Assembly (NCBI GenBank): GCA_025738555.1
Contig: JAOVFP010000008.1
Coordinates: forward strand, 2,728,001 to 2,792,000
Length of the DNA: 64,000 nucleotides
Origin: Cyathus striatus
Lineage: Eukaryota > Basidiomycota > Agaricomycetes > Agaricales > Nidulariaceae
Reading direction: 5' to 3'
This document shows, piece by piece, positions 44,701 through 55,800 of the stretch. Every line of letters starts with the position of its first letter. Positions within the stretch are counted from its first letter, which is position 1. Position numbers and translations under genes: made by a program. A model generated the notes under the pieces. That model made no database searches. It saw only the letters and a program-made list of their open reading frames with translations, and was not told where the DNA came from.

Positions 44701-45877
44701 CAATCTTGGAAAATTGAAAGAGGCAGAAGAGTTAGAAGTAAAAGCACTGGAAATGAGGATGAGAATTCTTGGTGAAGAACATCCTGACACTCTAATAAGT
44801 ATGGCCAATCTTGCATGTACATGTAATGATCTTGGAAAATGGAAAGAGTCAGAAGAACTGAAAGTACAAGTACTGAAGATGAGAACTAGAATCCATGGTA
44901 TGGAACATCCAGACACTCTTGAGAGCATGGACAGTCTTGCATGTACATACCACAATCTTGGAAAGTGGAAAGAGGCAGAAGAACTGAAACTACAAGTACT
45001 GGAAATGAGATCAAGGATTCTTGGAGAAGATCATCCTGATACACTTCAGAGTATGGCTGGCCTTGCATGTATATATTACACCATTGGAAAATTAATAAAG
45101 GCAGAAGCATTAGAAAAATCAGTTTTGAATCAACAAAATATATTGCTTGGAAATGAGCACCCTGACACTCTTGAAAGCATGGCTGATCTAGCAAGAATTT
45201 ATTGCAACATTGGAAAACTAAATGAAGCAAAAATTATTGGAATACAAGTCCTTGAATTGCAAATCAGAATTCTAGGTGCTCAGCATCCAAATACTCTCCA
45301 AACTATGAGCAATTTGGCACAAACATACTTTTTTCTCTCAAAATTCAAGGAAGCAAAAGAATTAGAATTAGATACTTTAAATCTAAGGTCATTGATACTG
45401 GGTGAAGAGCATCCCAGGACTATTGAGAGTATGAGTAACCTATCAGATATATATCTAAATGCAGGGAGTTGGAAGGAGGCAGAGACACTGCAAAGCAAAG
45501 CATTTAAAATTACATATAAAGTTTTTGGAGACAAAGATACTTTAACATTACCAGCTATGTATAAACTGGGTTGTACATATTGGCTCACCAACAAACTCAA
45601 AGAGGCAGAAAGTTTGATTCAGAAGGTTGTTGAAGAAAGAAAGAAAGTGCATAATGATAATGATCCTTGCATAACAGAATGCATTGAATTGTTGTATAAA
45701 ATACAGAGTGGAATTAATGAACATAATTGCACAGAGGTGAAATTTAAGGTTTCCAAATTTTTACAGCTTATCTATTTATTTTTATTTTTATTTACAATTG
45801 CTTTTCTTCAACTCTGTTTTGCATTATACTTCATGCCAAATATATTTACACTTACATTTTTTTTCTCATGGTTCTGA
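41753..45877 (+). CDS. NB-ARC/TPR STAND protein (NLR-like), 1,340 residues
   Basis: Three exons: 41753-41842, 41898-42127 and 42175-45877, with introns of 55 and 47 bases. Proteins of this class are signal-sensing ATP switches; in fungi they are tied to non-self recognition and cell death, though the role here is inferred. Visible parts: a short leader without a known effector domain (FAINQPTMID, residues 12-21); P-loop GMGGIGKT (87-94); kinase-2 WIMIFDNAD (157-165); sensor NILMTSR (182-188); GLPLAIDHAGAYI (242-254); and the winged-helix end LHPLVQHW (409-416). From about 509 to 1264, 18 tandem kinesin-light-chain-like TPR units of 42 residues follow. The C-terminal 35-40 residues are strongly hydrophobic. 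The gene is AT-rich and nearly free of CpG yet fully open. The start is supported by the matching start and TATA box in the paralogue at 1.1 kb. Confidence 0.85.
43379..45646 (+). repeat. 18 tandem 126-base units encoding TPRs
   Basis: Each unit encodes 42 residues close to ILGEEHPDTLxSMANLAxTY followed by xNLGKWKEAEELEVQVLEMR. Central units are the most alike; the last three to four diverge. Such arrays gain and lose units by unequal exchange. Confidence 0.85.
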
Positions 45878-46182
45878 CTTGTTATGACTCACTTCAAGAT
45901 TATTTTCACACTTATTTTCTGCATCACAGCAATGTGCAGTCTTCTCTTTTTTTACTTACAAAATGCTTGACCCTACTGATATACTTCTGTATAAGTTGAT
46001 TTTAGCTTTCTATTATGTAAATAGTACTTATAAAATGGTAACAAATATGGTTTTTGGAATTGGAGTGGTATCAGCTGAAGATCAGCCACTGCAGCTTGAG
46101 AACAGTCTCAGAATGAGCCTGAGTAGGAGATGGAAAGTGAGTGGGAAAGTGATTGGTTTGGGACAGGGGATTTGGAATGTGA
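45878..46182. other. 3' flank of the NB-ARC/TPR gene
   Basis: T-rich, then unremarkable sequence up to the target duplication ATGTG at 46183-46187. No gene is seen. Confidence 0.4.
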
Positions 46183-46187
46183 ATGTG

Positions 46188-46798
46188 TGTCACATCCCAT
46201 TCTATTCCACTAGGGACATGAACCTTGGAGTAGATAGTCTAAGTAGTGGAGTAACTTGTAACACATTAGTAGGGTGTGTGGAGGTAGTGAACAAGTACAG
46301 GAGTAGTGGAACATTGGCTTCAACTTGTGTGTTGTGCCCCTTGGACTTCCAGTTCTGTATTTAGAACAAAGTGGAGTAAGTGGCAAAATAGTGGAGTTGG
46401 CTCAAGGCCCAAGTGGGAGAAAGGGTGTAAACATAGTTGATTTGAAACTGAAGTCTATCTACATTACAGGAGTAGTTTATATAGTAAACTACTTTGTCTG
46501 AATGTGTACAGAGTAATGCCCATAGGTATGTGGCATCCCAGGGGTAAGTAAACTCTATGAAATGTAGACCATGGTAAACTAGTAGTATGCCTCTAGATTA
46601 TAGTCATAGGAGAAATGGCTGTGGCTGGAGAATGAGGTAGTAATATTAAAGGGAAGGAACAAGTAAACAGTTACAAGTAAACATTAGTAAGTAAGAGTTT
46701 GATATATAATAAGTATACATAGTCTGGAGGAAACATACTAAAAGCAGAGTAAACCCAGAGTTGCCTCCAATGGTTCAGGGATTGTCATGGATATGACA
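46188..46798 (-). repeat. LTR-D full-length LTR (3' copy)
   Basis: Reverse strand, from TGTCATATCC at 46798 to GATGTGACA at 46188. It contains a decayed version of the hairpin motif shared by the Ty3-B and Ty3-C LTRs at 46316-46339. Confidence 0.65.
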
Positions 46799-46906
46799 GT
46801 ATCCTCCCATTAAGGCCGAGCCTTCAAGGCCTTTGAGATGAATAGGAATAGTTCTGCTTAATCAGCAGTGAAAACTCTGGAGATTGCTGAGTGCAATGCC
46901 AGAGGT

Positions 46907-47672
46907 TGTTATATCCATGTCCGGATACATCGTGCCGACGTTCCCACGTGACCTTCTAACATACCCGGTCCGTTCCCGGAACGTACCCGCTTCGGGTTTA
47001 CACTTCCCGACGTTCCCGCCCGGGAACGTACCCGGAACCCGTCGGGTTTTCTATCGGGTATCCCGGATACGTACTTTCTCTTATGACGGCCTCACCGCGT
47101 CATCATTCTATTACTCCTCCCTTCCATTCCTACTTATACGTTTCATTATGGCCTTTGTAGATTAGTTCCTTATTCTTCATTCTGAGCGCGTCATTTGCGC
47201 CCCTACTCCGCTTTGCCAAGACTTCATTTCCTACTTACTCCTTTGACTTGTCCTTTGTATAATACTTCTACATTCGTATCTACAGGTTCCTACTTAGTAT
47301 AAGTAGTCTTCCAGTTGTAATAGGTAGTCTTCAGTATTCGTATCAACTCTGTACACTTTCTTCCTACTCTAAGTTCTGAAACCCGCTCCGGGTTTTCCTT
47401 CGGGTTTCTCTCCCACTACCTAGTGTAGTGGCGAAGCCTTCTCTTATACTCTGGAACGTCTTCCTTGGTTACATATCATCTTCCTCGAAATACGAACCAT
47501 TCCCTGGGGATATCCAGGCGGCGCAGCACACAAGCTGAAGCCACGGTTCTTTCCGCACTTCCGCTCTACGTTCCCGCACCCGTACTCACTTCGGGTTTCC
47601 GTTATAGTTCTCCCACACCCTCCGGGTGTCTTCGCAACCACTTCTAAACAGGAAGAGAATCGGTACGTAACA
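46907..47672 (+). repeat. Ty3-C 5' LTR
   Basis: TGTTATATCC...CGTAACA. TATAAG at 47298 lies 33 bases before the predicted transcript start at 47331. The hairpin motif shared with Ty3-B lies at 47519-47542. Confidence 0.95.
47331..47343 (+). promoter_or_regulatory. Predicted transcript start / self-primer of Ty3-C
   Basis: TCAGTATTCGTAT is the exact reverse complement of ATACGAATACTGA at 47675-47687. It also occurs in the 3' LTR at 54171-54183. Confidence 0.65.
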
Positions 47673-47674
47673 GT

Positions 47675-47687
47675 ATACGAATACTGA
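47675..47687 (+). promoter_or_regulatory. Putative self-priming primer-binding site of Ty3-C
   Basis: ATACGAATACTGA starts two bases after the LTR and pairs over 13 bases with the predicted mRNA 5' end. No TGG-type tRNA site is present. Confidence 0.65.
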
Positions 47688-47708
47688 TACCTTGGATATC
47701 TCTTTATC

Positions 47709-48974
47709 ATGGCTCCAACTGGGACTTCGGTTACTCGCACAGCGCATACCGCTAGTCATACCAATGCTGTGGGTGCTCGTGCCACCCGTGCAGCTACGAG
47801 GCAACAGCCTCCACGGAGTACTTCAGGTTCTCTACCTTCTACACCGTCTCGGGTTACACCCAGCCCAGCACCACCTCCTAGTGCTACTTTCCTGGGTCCA
47901 CCCTCGACTTCCGCTCAGCTACTTTCTGTTCCTGCAGCCGGGAACCTCGGATCTGCTCAGGCTCCTCCGGATGGCACTCCACCGCCATATGGTACAGTCG
48001 CAGCAGACCGGGACACTCCCGAGGGTCACGGCTCCGATGGTGGTACCATTGGACCGCCACCTCCACCTCCTTCTCAGCCCAATCCTCCGTCTCCACCATC
48101 CTCAGACTCAGGGGATGATGGTGATGAGGATGATATCGACAATCCCAGGCGCACACCTCTTGCGCGCCACTCCCGGGAAGACCGGCTTGCCGAAGCTCTT
48201 TTGAGAGTTGCGGAATCCGCCCGGGGTACATCGGGAACACGTCGGGAACGCAACGTTCAAAAGCCAGATACTTTTGATGGTTCCAGTGCTGAGAAGTTGG
48301 AGCAGTTCATTACTCAATGCCAAATTTACTTCCGGAATAATCCTTCCCAATACTCGGATGGACACTCCCAAGTCAACTTCGCTCTCGCATATCTTCGGGA
48401 TACCGCGCTTCAGCTCGTTATGCCGACCCTCTCCAATCCCTATGCTGATGATGAGTTCCTTCACTCTTGGGAGGTTTTCGTCGTCATGCTAGAGGATAAC
48501 TTCGGGTTAGCGAACCCGGAAGGGGATGCCGAGAATGATCTGGATGTCCTCGTTATGAAGGATTCACAGAAACTGTCCAAGTATCTTGTACAGTTCAACA
48601 GGCTTGCACAGCGCACCGACTGGGATGATAAGTCCTTATGCCACCGACTCTATTCCGGGTTTCCGGGTCGCATTAAGGATGAGATCTCTCATGTTGGGAA
48701 ACCTACCACAAAGCGCGGGATGATTAAACTAGCTCAAGGGATCGATAGTCGGTACTGGGAACGCCAGTCCGAGCGTACGCGGGAATCCCACCAGCCTCGG
48801 GGTCCGCGGGTTCCGGATAGCTCTGTTAGAGCTACTACAAACCGCCCGCAGTCACCCCGGCGCCTTCCCGCCTCGTTTCGGGCCAATATGCACCCCGTCC
48901 GAGCTATCCCCACCGTGCTGGTAGTCACCCACCTCGTTCCTCGCAGCCTCCCCAACAGCGGAGGCCGGAATTGA
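47709..48974 (+). pseudogene. gag: Ty3-C Gag, frame-broken before the zinc knuckle
   Basis: It begins MAPTGTSVTRTAHTA, and the start context matches the Ty3-B start. A Pro/Ser-rich N-terminus, an acidic patch (SDSGDDGDEDD) and a gag domain (about 48240-48790) are clear. The basic linker loses frame at about 48840-48900: the expected Pro/Gln/Arg-rich linker continues in the frame that leads to ELNDKVGRDGKLL and the CCHC knuckle (49048 onward). The printed frame ends at TGA 48972. A single-base indel would explain this. Confidence 0.8.
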
Positions 48975-51900
48975 ATGACAAGGTTGGTCGAGATGGCAAA
49001 CTTTTGCCACAAGAACGTCAGCGTCGCATGGACAACAATCTATGCTTGTTCTGCGGTAATCCGGGGCATCGCGCCAAAGAATGTCCCCGCTCTGCCTCTT
49101 CCGCGGCTAGAGCCCGGGCATCCGGAATATCCGCTTCGGCTCCTACATCGGCTTCTGCGGGTCCCTCGACCCGCAGGTCCGCGCCTCTTTCCAACCCGGC
49201 TTCGGGTTCGAAAAATAGGGAGCGGTCCTCTGGACACCACACAAGCCGAGGACCGCGTTGTTCCCCTTGTGCGCAGCCGATGCAGGTAAGACTCAACGCT
49301 TCCGCTCTTTCCGACCCCAATGCCCTTCATATTCCACTTTGTAGTACCATCCATGCTCTCCCTACACCCTGTACAGTTTCATATAGCGCTCTAGTCGATT
49401 TGGGTTCTACCCATTGTTTTATGGATTCATCTTTCGTTCAGACACATGCTATTCCTACCTCACCTACTCCACCTATCGCTCTCAGACTTTTCGATGGCAC
49501 CACCAATCATGTTATAACCGAGTTCGTTACACTGCCTGTACTATTCCCTACCGGTGAATGTATTACAGTTGAACTCTATGTGACACCTCTTGATTCCGTG
49601 TGTTCTGCAGTCCTAGGATACAATTGGCTCACCCGCTTCAATCCGTTGATTGACTGGGTATCGGGCTCATTAACATTCCGGACTCCAGACACTTCCGAGC
49701 AACTTCCGCTCAAATCCGGGATCTCGGAACCAGGTTCCGCTTCCGAGGATCCATCTCCGGTCACCTCTGATGAGTCTCTGCCACCTCCTCCTAGCATTTC
49801 GCTAATAAACGGTGCCGCCTTCTCGCGTGCATGCCGTTTAGAGGGAGCACAGACTTTCCGTATCCAGCTTGGTGCTGTCGCTTCTGCCGCTGCCCTCAAT
49901 CCAGAGGAAGCTCCGGATCTCTCTTCAATACCGTCTGAGTATCACGAGTTTGCTGATGTATTTAGCAAGTCCCGGGCAGATACACTTGCCCCTCACCGTC
50001 CCTACGACTTAAAGATCAACCTAGAAGAAGGTGCTTCACCTCCTGTAGGTCGGATCTATTCCCTTTCCCAATCCGAGCTTTCCGCTCTTCGGGAATTCAT
50101 CGATGAACATATCCGGATCGGATTTATTCAACCTTCACGCTCTCCGCACGGGGCTCCCGTCCTTTTTGTCCGCAAGAAGGACGGATCGCTCGGCTTTGTG
50201 TGGATTTCCGCGGGTTGAACGCTATTTCTAAAAAGGATCGTTATCCTTTGCCACTCATTTCAGATTTGCTCGACAGTCCCCGTCGCGCCCGTATCTACAC
50301 CAAGATCGACCTGCGTCATGCGTACCACCTGGTCCGCATTGCTGAGGACGATGAATGGAAAACCGCTTTCCGGACTCGCTATGGATCCTTTGAATGGCTA
50401 GTCATGCCCTTCGGACTTTCCAATGCACCCGCGGGTTTCCAACGCTTCATGAACGATGTTTTCAAAGACCTTCTTGATGTGTGCGTCATAGTTTATTTGG
50501 ATGACATCCTTATATACTCTGATAACCTTGCGCAACATCGCCAACATGTCAGGAAGTTTTGCGTCGACTCCGGAAGCACGGGTTGTACGCGCGCGCGGAT
50601 AAGTGTGAGTTCCACTCGGAATCCGTGGAATATCTCGGATATATACTATCGCCCAACGGTCTCACCATGTCTCCAACAAAGGTGAAGACTATTCAAGAAT
50701 GGCCGGAACCAAGGAAAGTAAAAGACATTCAATCATTCCTTGGGTTCGCTAATTTCTATCGGCGTTTTATATACAACTATTCCGACATAGTTGTTCCGCT
50801 CACCCGCCTTACCCGGAAGGGTAATCCGTGGAACTTCTCGGAAAAATGCCGTTCCGCTTTCACTGAACTTAAGGACGCTTTCACGTCGGCACCCATTCTT
50901 ACCCATTGGGTTCCCGACAAGCAGCTCATCGTGGAAACCGACGCTTCGGATTACGCGTTGGCTGCTATCCTGTCTATAGTTTCCGATGATGGCGAGATTC
51001 ACCCTATCGCTTTCCACTCACGAACCTTTACACCTCCCGAGTTAAACTACGACACCCACGACAAGGAATTGCTTGCTATCTTCGAAGCATTCCAAGTCTG
51101 GCGTCATTACCTGGAAGGTTCCGGTTCACCCATCGATGTCGTCACAGACCACAAGAACTTGGAATACTTTTCCACAACCAAGATCTTGTCCCGACGACAA
51201 GCCCGATGGTCCGAGTATCTTTCCCAGTTCAATCTAGTGATCCGCTTTCGACCCGGAAAACTCGGGGCGAAGCCGGATGCTCTGACTAGACGATGGGACG
51301 TCTACCCTAAAGAGGGGGATAGCGACTACGCTAAGGTCAATCCGCATAACTATCGTCCAGTGTTCACCCAGGAACAGCTTATCACTTCTCTCCGAGCAAC
51401 CTCACTTATTGTACCTGCTCTTCGCGCTAGTATCATCATGGACATTGAACAGTTACATACTGACATATTATCAGCTCTCCCTAATGACCCGGTCGCAGTT
51501 ATCCGAATGCGGACTCCCGAGAATCGTTGGACTGTAACCCCGGACGGTTTCCTCCGTCTAGATAACCGGATCTATGTTCCGGACTCCGGAACCCTTCGGC
51601 TTCGGGTTTTACAGTACAAACACGACCACCCGCTTTCAGGACACCTTGGACAGAACAAGACCCTCGAGCTAATTCGACGCGAATATACTTGGCCGCTTAT
51701 ACGGACGTTTGTAAAGGACTATTGTAAGTCTTGTAATACTTGCATGCGTTCTAAACCACAGCGCCACCGCCCGTACGGAACCCTGAAACAACTTCCGGTT
51801 CCCGGACGCCCATGGCATTCGATATCTATGGATTTCATAGATCAACTTCCAAAATCATCGGCTTCCAAGTATGATTCTATACTCGTTATCGTGGATCGTT

Positions 51901-52914
51901 TCTCCAAGCAGTCTATCTTCATTCCCACTCATACCACTTGCTCTTCTTCCGACCTTGCGCTTCTATTTGTACTTCATGTCTTTTCCAAGCACGGAGTCCC
52001 GGAACACATCACTTCCGATCGTGGTTCCGAGTTTGTGTCACATTTCTTCCGCTCCCTCGGTACGGCCCTCGACATCACTTTACATTTCACCTCGGGTTAT
52101 CACCCCGAAGGCGACGGCCAAACGGAACGCACAAACCAAACTCTGGAACAATACCTTCGGGCCTACTGCAACTACCAGCAGGATAACTGGTGTGATCTCT
52201 TACCTCTTGCTGAATTTGCTTACAATAATGCACCGAGCGCAACCACAGGAATTTCACCGTTCTATGCAAACAAGGGTTATCACCCGAACCTTGCGATACA
52301 TCCGGAACGTGATCTCACTTCCGCTCGTGCCCGGCACTTCGCAGTAAACCTCGAGGAACTTCACGAGATGCTTCGGACCGAAATACTCAGTGCGCAGAAA
52401 CGTTATCAAACACCCGCCGATGCGCGTCGCAAACCCGCACCCGCATTCCCTGTCGGGACAAAGGTATACGTTAAAAAGCGAGTACTTCCGGACAACCCGA
52501 CCATCCCGGAAACTTGCAGAAAAGTTCCTAGGACCTTTTGAAGTCATCGCACTTGCCGGATCGCATTCGCGTACCTTGCGCCTTCCAGAACAATTTCGTG
52601 CAGTCCACCCAGTATTCCATGTATCCATGCTTGAACCCAATACTGAAAATACTATCCCAGATCGCATTATTCCTCCACCACCACCTGTCCAGGTTGATGG
52701 TGATATTGAATACGAGGTCTCGGAAATATTGGACTCTAAACTGGATCGTCGTTTGCGTTGCAAACTGAGGTACTACGTACGCTGGCTAGGGTATGAAGGG
52801 ACAGATGAAGAGTTTTCATGGCTTCCAGCCACGGAACTGGAACACGCTACGGATATCATTGAAGAGTTCCACTCCCGCTATCCGGATAAGCCCGGCCCTA
52901 CTCCTATTTCTTAA
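48971..52914 (+). pseudogene. pol: Ty3-C zinc knuckle to chromodomain, three further frame breaks
   Basis: CCHC knuckle CLFCGNPGHRAKEC, then protease near 49396 (an odd DLGSTHCF where DSGSTHCF is expected), RT with YLDD near 50491, RNase H, the integrase zinc finger and DDE core (SMDFI, TSDRGSEF, GDGQTE), and a chromodomain (LRYYVRWLGYEGTDEEFSWL) ending at TAA 52912. The knuckle and pol lie in one frame, so gag-pol is probably a single polyprotein in this family. The frame changes at about 50190, 50555 and 52475; each is explained by one lost or added base, and the reading continues well on both sides. The Ser to Leu change at the protease active site needs only a C to T. Confidence 0.85.
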
Positions 52915-53011
52915 ATTTCACGTTACTTATTATCCGCTTGCAGTTTCACCTTATACAAAAACCAAAAACAACGAATAACATCCAAAAAGCGAGATACAAG
53001 TACATTAATTC

Positions 53012-53542
53012 TTGGTAACGTGTTACGACCATTTCCATCACTCCCTCTGCGTCTGCAACTCGACCCGAGCTACTTCCACACCTTCCGACGCAATTCCGGC
53101 ACCGTCACAACTTCCTCGTATGCATCCGGATCCCGGAGGCATTCCACGAGCAAGGTTTCAATATGGAAACATGGACAACGTGCCCAGATACCTTGGAAAC
53201 ATCTCAGGACAACTTATCGAGTTTGCCTACCACCTGGAAATTGGCATCATGACATCTGTAACTCAACTTGATAGACTACGCTATCTTCCAATGCTTCCTG
53301 CATTTTCCCCGGCAGTTCCTGCTACTTCCGCATCCAACCCAGACCTCATCCAATATCTTCCAATCACTTCCCCATCCATTCCCAACTCTTCCGATGCTTC
53401 CAACCCAGTTCCGACACTCATCTCAGTCGGATATACAATCGGCAGTGCAATTAAGCTTGCCGCATTACCGGAACATCTGGAACGAATGGCTACCAGTGGA
53501 ATATTGATGCACATGTCCTTCCACATCCATGGGCAGTGTTAA
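53012..53542 (+). CDS. Unrecognised open frame between pol and 3' LTR of Ty3-C
   Basis: Up to 176 codons are open. The more ordered part starts near MHPDPGGIPRARFQYGN and includes YLGNISGQLIEFAYHLEIG and GSAIKLAALPEHLERMA. It occupies the place where Ty3-B has its antisense gene, but I see no similarity to that gene on either strand. It may be an accessory frame or chance. Confidence 0.3.
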   Translation: MVTCYDHFHHSLCVCNSTRATSTPSDAIPAPSQLPRMHPDPGGIPRARFQYGNMDNVPRYLGNISGQLIEFAYHLEIGIMTSVTQLDRLRYLPMLPAFSPAVPATSASNPDLIQYLPITSPSIPNSSDASNPVPTLISVGYTIGSAIKLAALPEHLERMATSGILMHMSFHIHGQC

Positions 53543-53735
53543 TAGGTCTCGGGTTCAGCTACGACTTGCTGGAACTTACTCAGGAACTTGTAGTTCACAC
53601 CTTTGCTACTTCCCCTGCCAAAGGAATCAGATGCGCTCTCTTTCTGTTATTTGAACATTCACTGACCAATAGGATTTCTTGTATTATTTTTAGTTATATT
53701 TTCTCGCAACAGTATGACCTCGTGGGCTCGGCCCT

Positions 53736-53747
53736 AAAAGGGGATAC
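53736..53747 (+). promoter_or_regulatory. Polypurine tract of Ty3-C
   Basis: AAAAGGGGATAC directly before the 3' LTR, preceded by a CTCGGCC block that Ty3-B and LTR-D also have at this place. Confidence 0.7.
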
Positions 53748-54512
53748 TGTTATATCCATGTCCGGATACATCGTGCCGACGTTCCCACGTGACCTTCTAA
53801 CATACCCGGTCCGTTCCCGGAACGTACCCGCTTCGGGTTTACACTTCCCGACGTTCCCGCCGGGAACGTACCCGGAACCCGTCGGGTTTTCTATCGGGTA
53901 TCCCGGATACGTACTTTCTCTTATGACGGCCTCACCGCGTCATCATTCTATTACTCCTCCCTTCCATTCCTACTTATACGTTTCATTATGGCCTTTGTAG
54001 ATTAGTTCCTTATTCTTCATTCTGAGCGCGTCATTTGCGCCCCTACTCCGCTTTGCCAAGACTTCATTTCCTACTTACTCCTTTGACTTGTCCTTTGTAT
54101 AATACTTCTACATTCGTATCTACAGGTTCCTACTTAGTATAAGTAGTCTTCCAGTTGTAATAGGTAGTCTTCAGTATTCGTATCAACTCTGTACACTTTC
54201 TTCCTACTCTAAGTTCTGAAACCCGCTCCGGGTTTTCCTTCGGGTTTCTCTCCCACTACCTAGTGTAGTGGCGAAGCCTTCTCTTATACTCTGGAACGTC
54301 TTCCTTGGTTACATATCATCTTCCTCGAAATACGAACCATTCCCTGGGGATATCCAGGCGGCGCAGCACACAAGCTGAAGCCACGGTTCTTTCCGCACTT
54401 CCGCTCTACGTTCCCGCACCCGTACTCACTTCGGGTTTCCGTTATAGTTCTCCCACACCCTCCGGGTGTCTTCGCAACCACTTCTAAACAGGAAGAGAAT
54501 CGGTACGTAACA
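53748..54512 (+). repeat. Ty3-C 3' LTR
   Basis: 765 bases; it differs from the 5' LTR by one base in a C run. Confidence 0.95.
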
Positions 54513-55513
54513 GAGGTGGAGTAAATGATACTGTGGTGGAGATAATGAGTCTGGGAGTGAAAATGAAGATAGAAATGAAAATCAAGCCGAGAAATGGCTA
54601 TGGCCGGAGAACGAGGTAGTAATATTAAAGGGAAGGAACAAGTAAACAGTTACAAGTAAATATTAGTAAGTAAGAGTTTGATATATAATAAGTATACATA
54701 GTCTGGAGGAAACATACTAAAAGCAGAGTAAACCCAGAGTTGCCTCCAATGGTTCAGGGATTGTCATGGATATGACAGTATCCTCCCATTAAGGCCGAGC
54801 CTTCAAGGCCTTTGAGATGAATAGGAATAGTTCTGCTTAATCAGCAGTGAAAACTCTGGAGATTGCTGAGTGCAATGCCAGAGGTGGAGTAAATGATACT
54901 GTGGTGGAGATAATGAGTCTGGGAGTGAAAATGAAGATAGAAATGAAAATCAAGCCGAGAAATGGCTATGGCCGGAGAACGAGGTAGTAATATTAAAGGG
55001 AAGGAACAAGTAAACAGTTACAAGTAAATATTAGTAAGTAAGAGTTTGATATATAATAAGTATACATAGTCTGGAGGAAACATACTAAAAGCAGAGTAAA
55101 CCCAGAGTTGCCTCCAATGGTTCAGGGATTGTCATGGATATGACAGTATCCTCCCATTAAGGCCGAGCCTTCAAGGCCTTTGAGATGAATAGGAATAGTT
55201 CTGCTTAATCAGCAGTGAAAACTCTGGAGATTGCTGAGTGCAATGCCAGAGGTGGAGTAAATGATACTGTGGTGGAGATAATGAGTCTGGGAGTGAAAAT
55301 GAAGATAGAAATGAAAATCAAGCCGAGAAATGGCTATGGCCGGAGAACGAGGTAGTAATATTAAAGGGAAGGAACAAGTAAACAGTTACAAGTAAATATT
55401 AGTAAGTAAGAGTTTGATATATAATAAGTATACATAGTCTGGAGGAAACATACTAAAAGCGGAGTAAACCCGGAGTTGCCTCCAATGGTTCAGGGATTGT
55501 TATGGATATGACA
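54513..55513 (-). repeat. 368-base tandem array of LTR-D
   Basis: The anchor GAGGTGGAGTAAATGATACT recurs at 54513, 54881 and 55249, a period of 368 bases, and the units are almost identical. Each holds, on the reverse strand, 188 bases of LTR start (TGTCATATCC) and 180 bases of element 3' leader with CTCGGCCTTAATGGGAGG. The part to the left of Ty3-C (46611-46906) is a further partial unit. Confidence 0.88.
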
Positions 55514-55800
55514 ATGTGGCTGACTTATGGTGTAGAATTGACTTGCAGTCACCTTACTTTGATAGGAATTGAGCTTTGGATTACACATACACTATTGAAG
55601 GGGGGTACCAAAGCATGGACTTCCTATATTTGGTAAGTGGTCTTTATGTTAGGTTAGAGTTATGACTACCATTTTCCAAAGCTCCCTGGGTCATTATTGC
55701 TCTCTACCTTCATAGTCTCAATAACAACTCAGGTGGGTATTGATTTTCTATTTTCTACTTTTGTAGTCTTAATAAAAGCTCAGTTCTCTCTCTGTTGTGA

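Larger units (their letters stand above)
46907..54512 (+). mobile_element. Ty3-C: very young chromodomain Ty3 retrotransposon
   Basis: LTRs of 766 and 765 bases differ only by one base in a C run (near 47020). The target duplication GAGGT lies at 46902-46906 and 54513-54517. The uninterrupted target is visible in the neighbouring 368-base units at 54881 and 55249. Gag, protease, RT, RNase H, integrase and chromodomain are closely related to Ty3-B but distinct in sequence and LTR. Four single-base frame breaks interrupt the coding region, with no CGA to TGA stops. CpG is abundant, so little decay has occurred. Confidence 0.95.
46188..55513 (-). mobile_element. LTR-D: rearranged reverse-strand LTR derivative, interrupted by Ty3-C
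   Basis: The left end TGTCACATCC and right end GATATGACA are flanked by the same 5-base target duplication ATGTG (46183-46187, 55514-55518). Read on the reverse strand from 55513, there are three copies of a 188-base LTR start plus about 180 bases of 3' leader and purine tract, followed by one full 611-base LTR (46798-46188). No gag or pol remains. The simplest history is deletion from the 5' LTR to just before the 3' LTR, then tandem expansion of the junction unit. Ty3-C later inserted into one unit. Confidence 0.75.

Noticed and set aside
43399..45600. Several reverse frames of 106-140 codons opposite the TPR array
   Set aside because: They repeat with the 126-base unit and are complementary shadows of it.
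47465..47740. Open frames in the Ty3-C LTR, repeated at 54284-54487
   Set aside because: They are LTR sequence copied at both ends, not genes.
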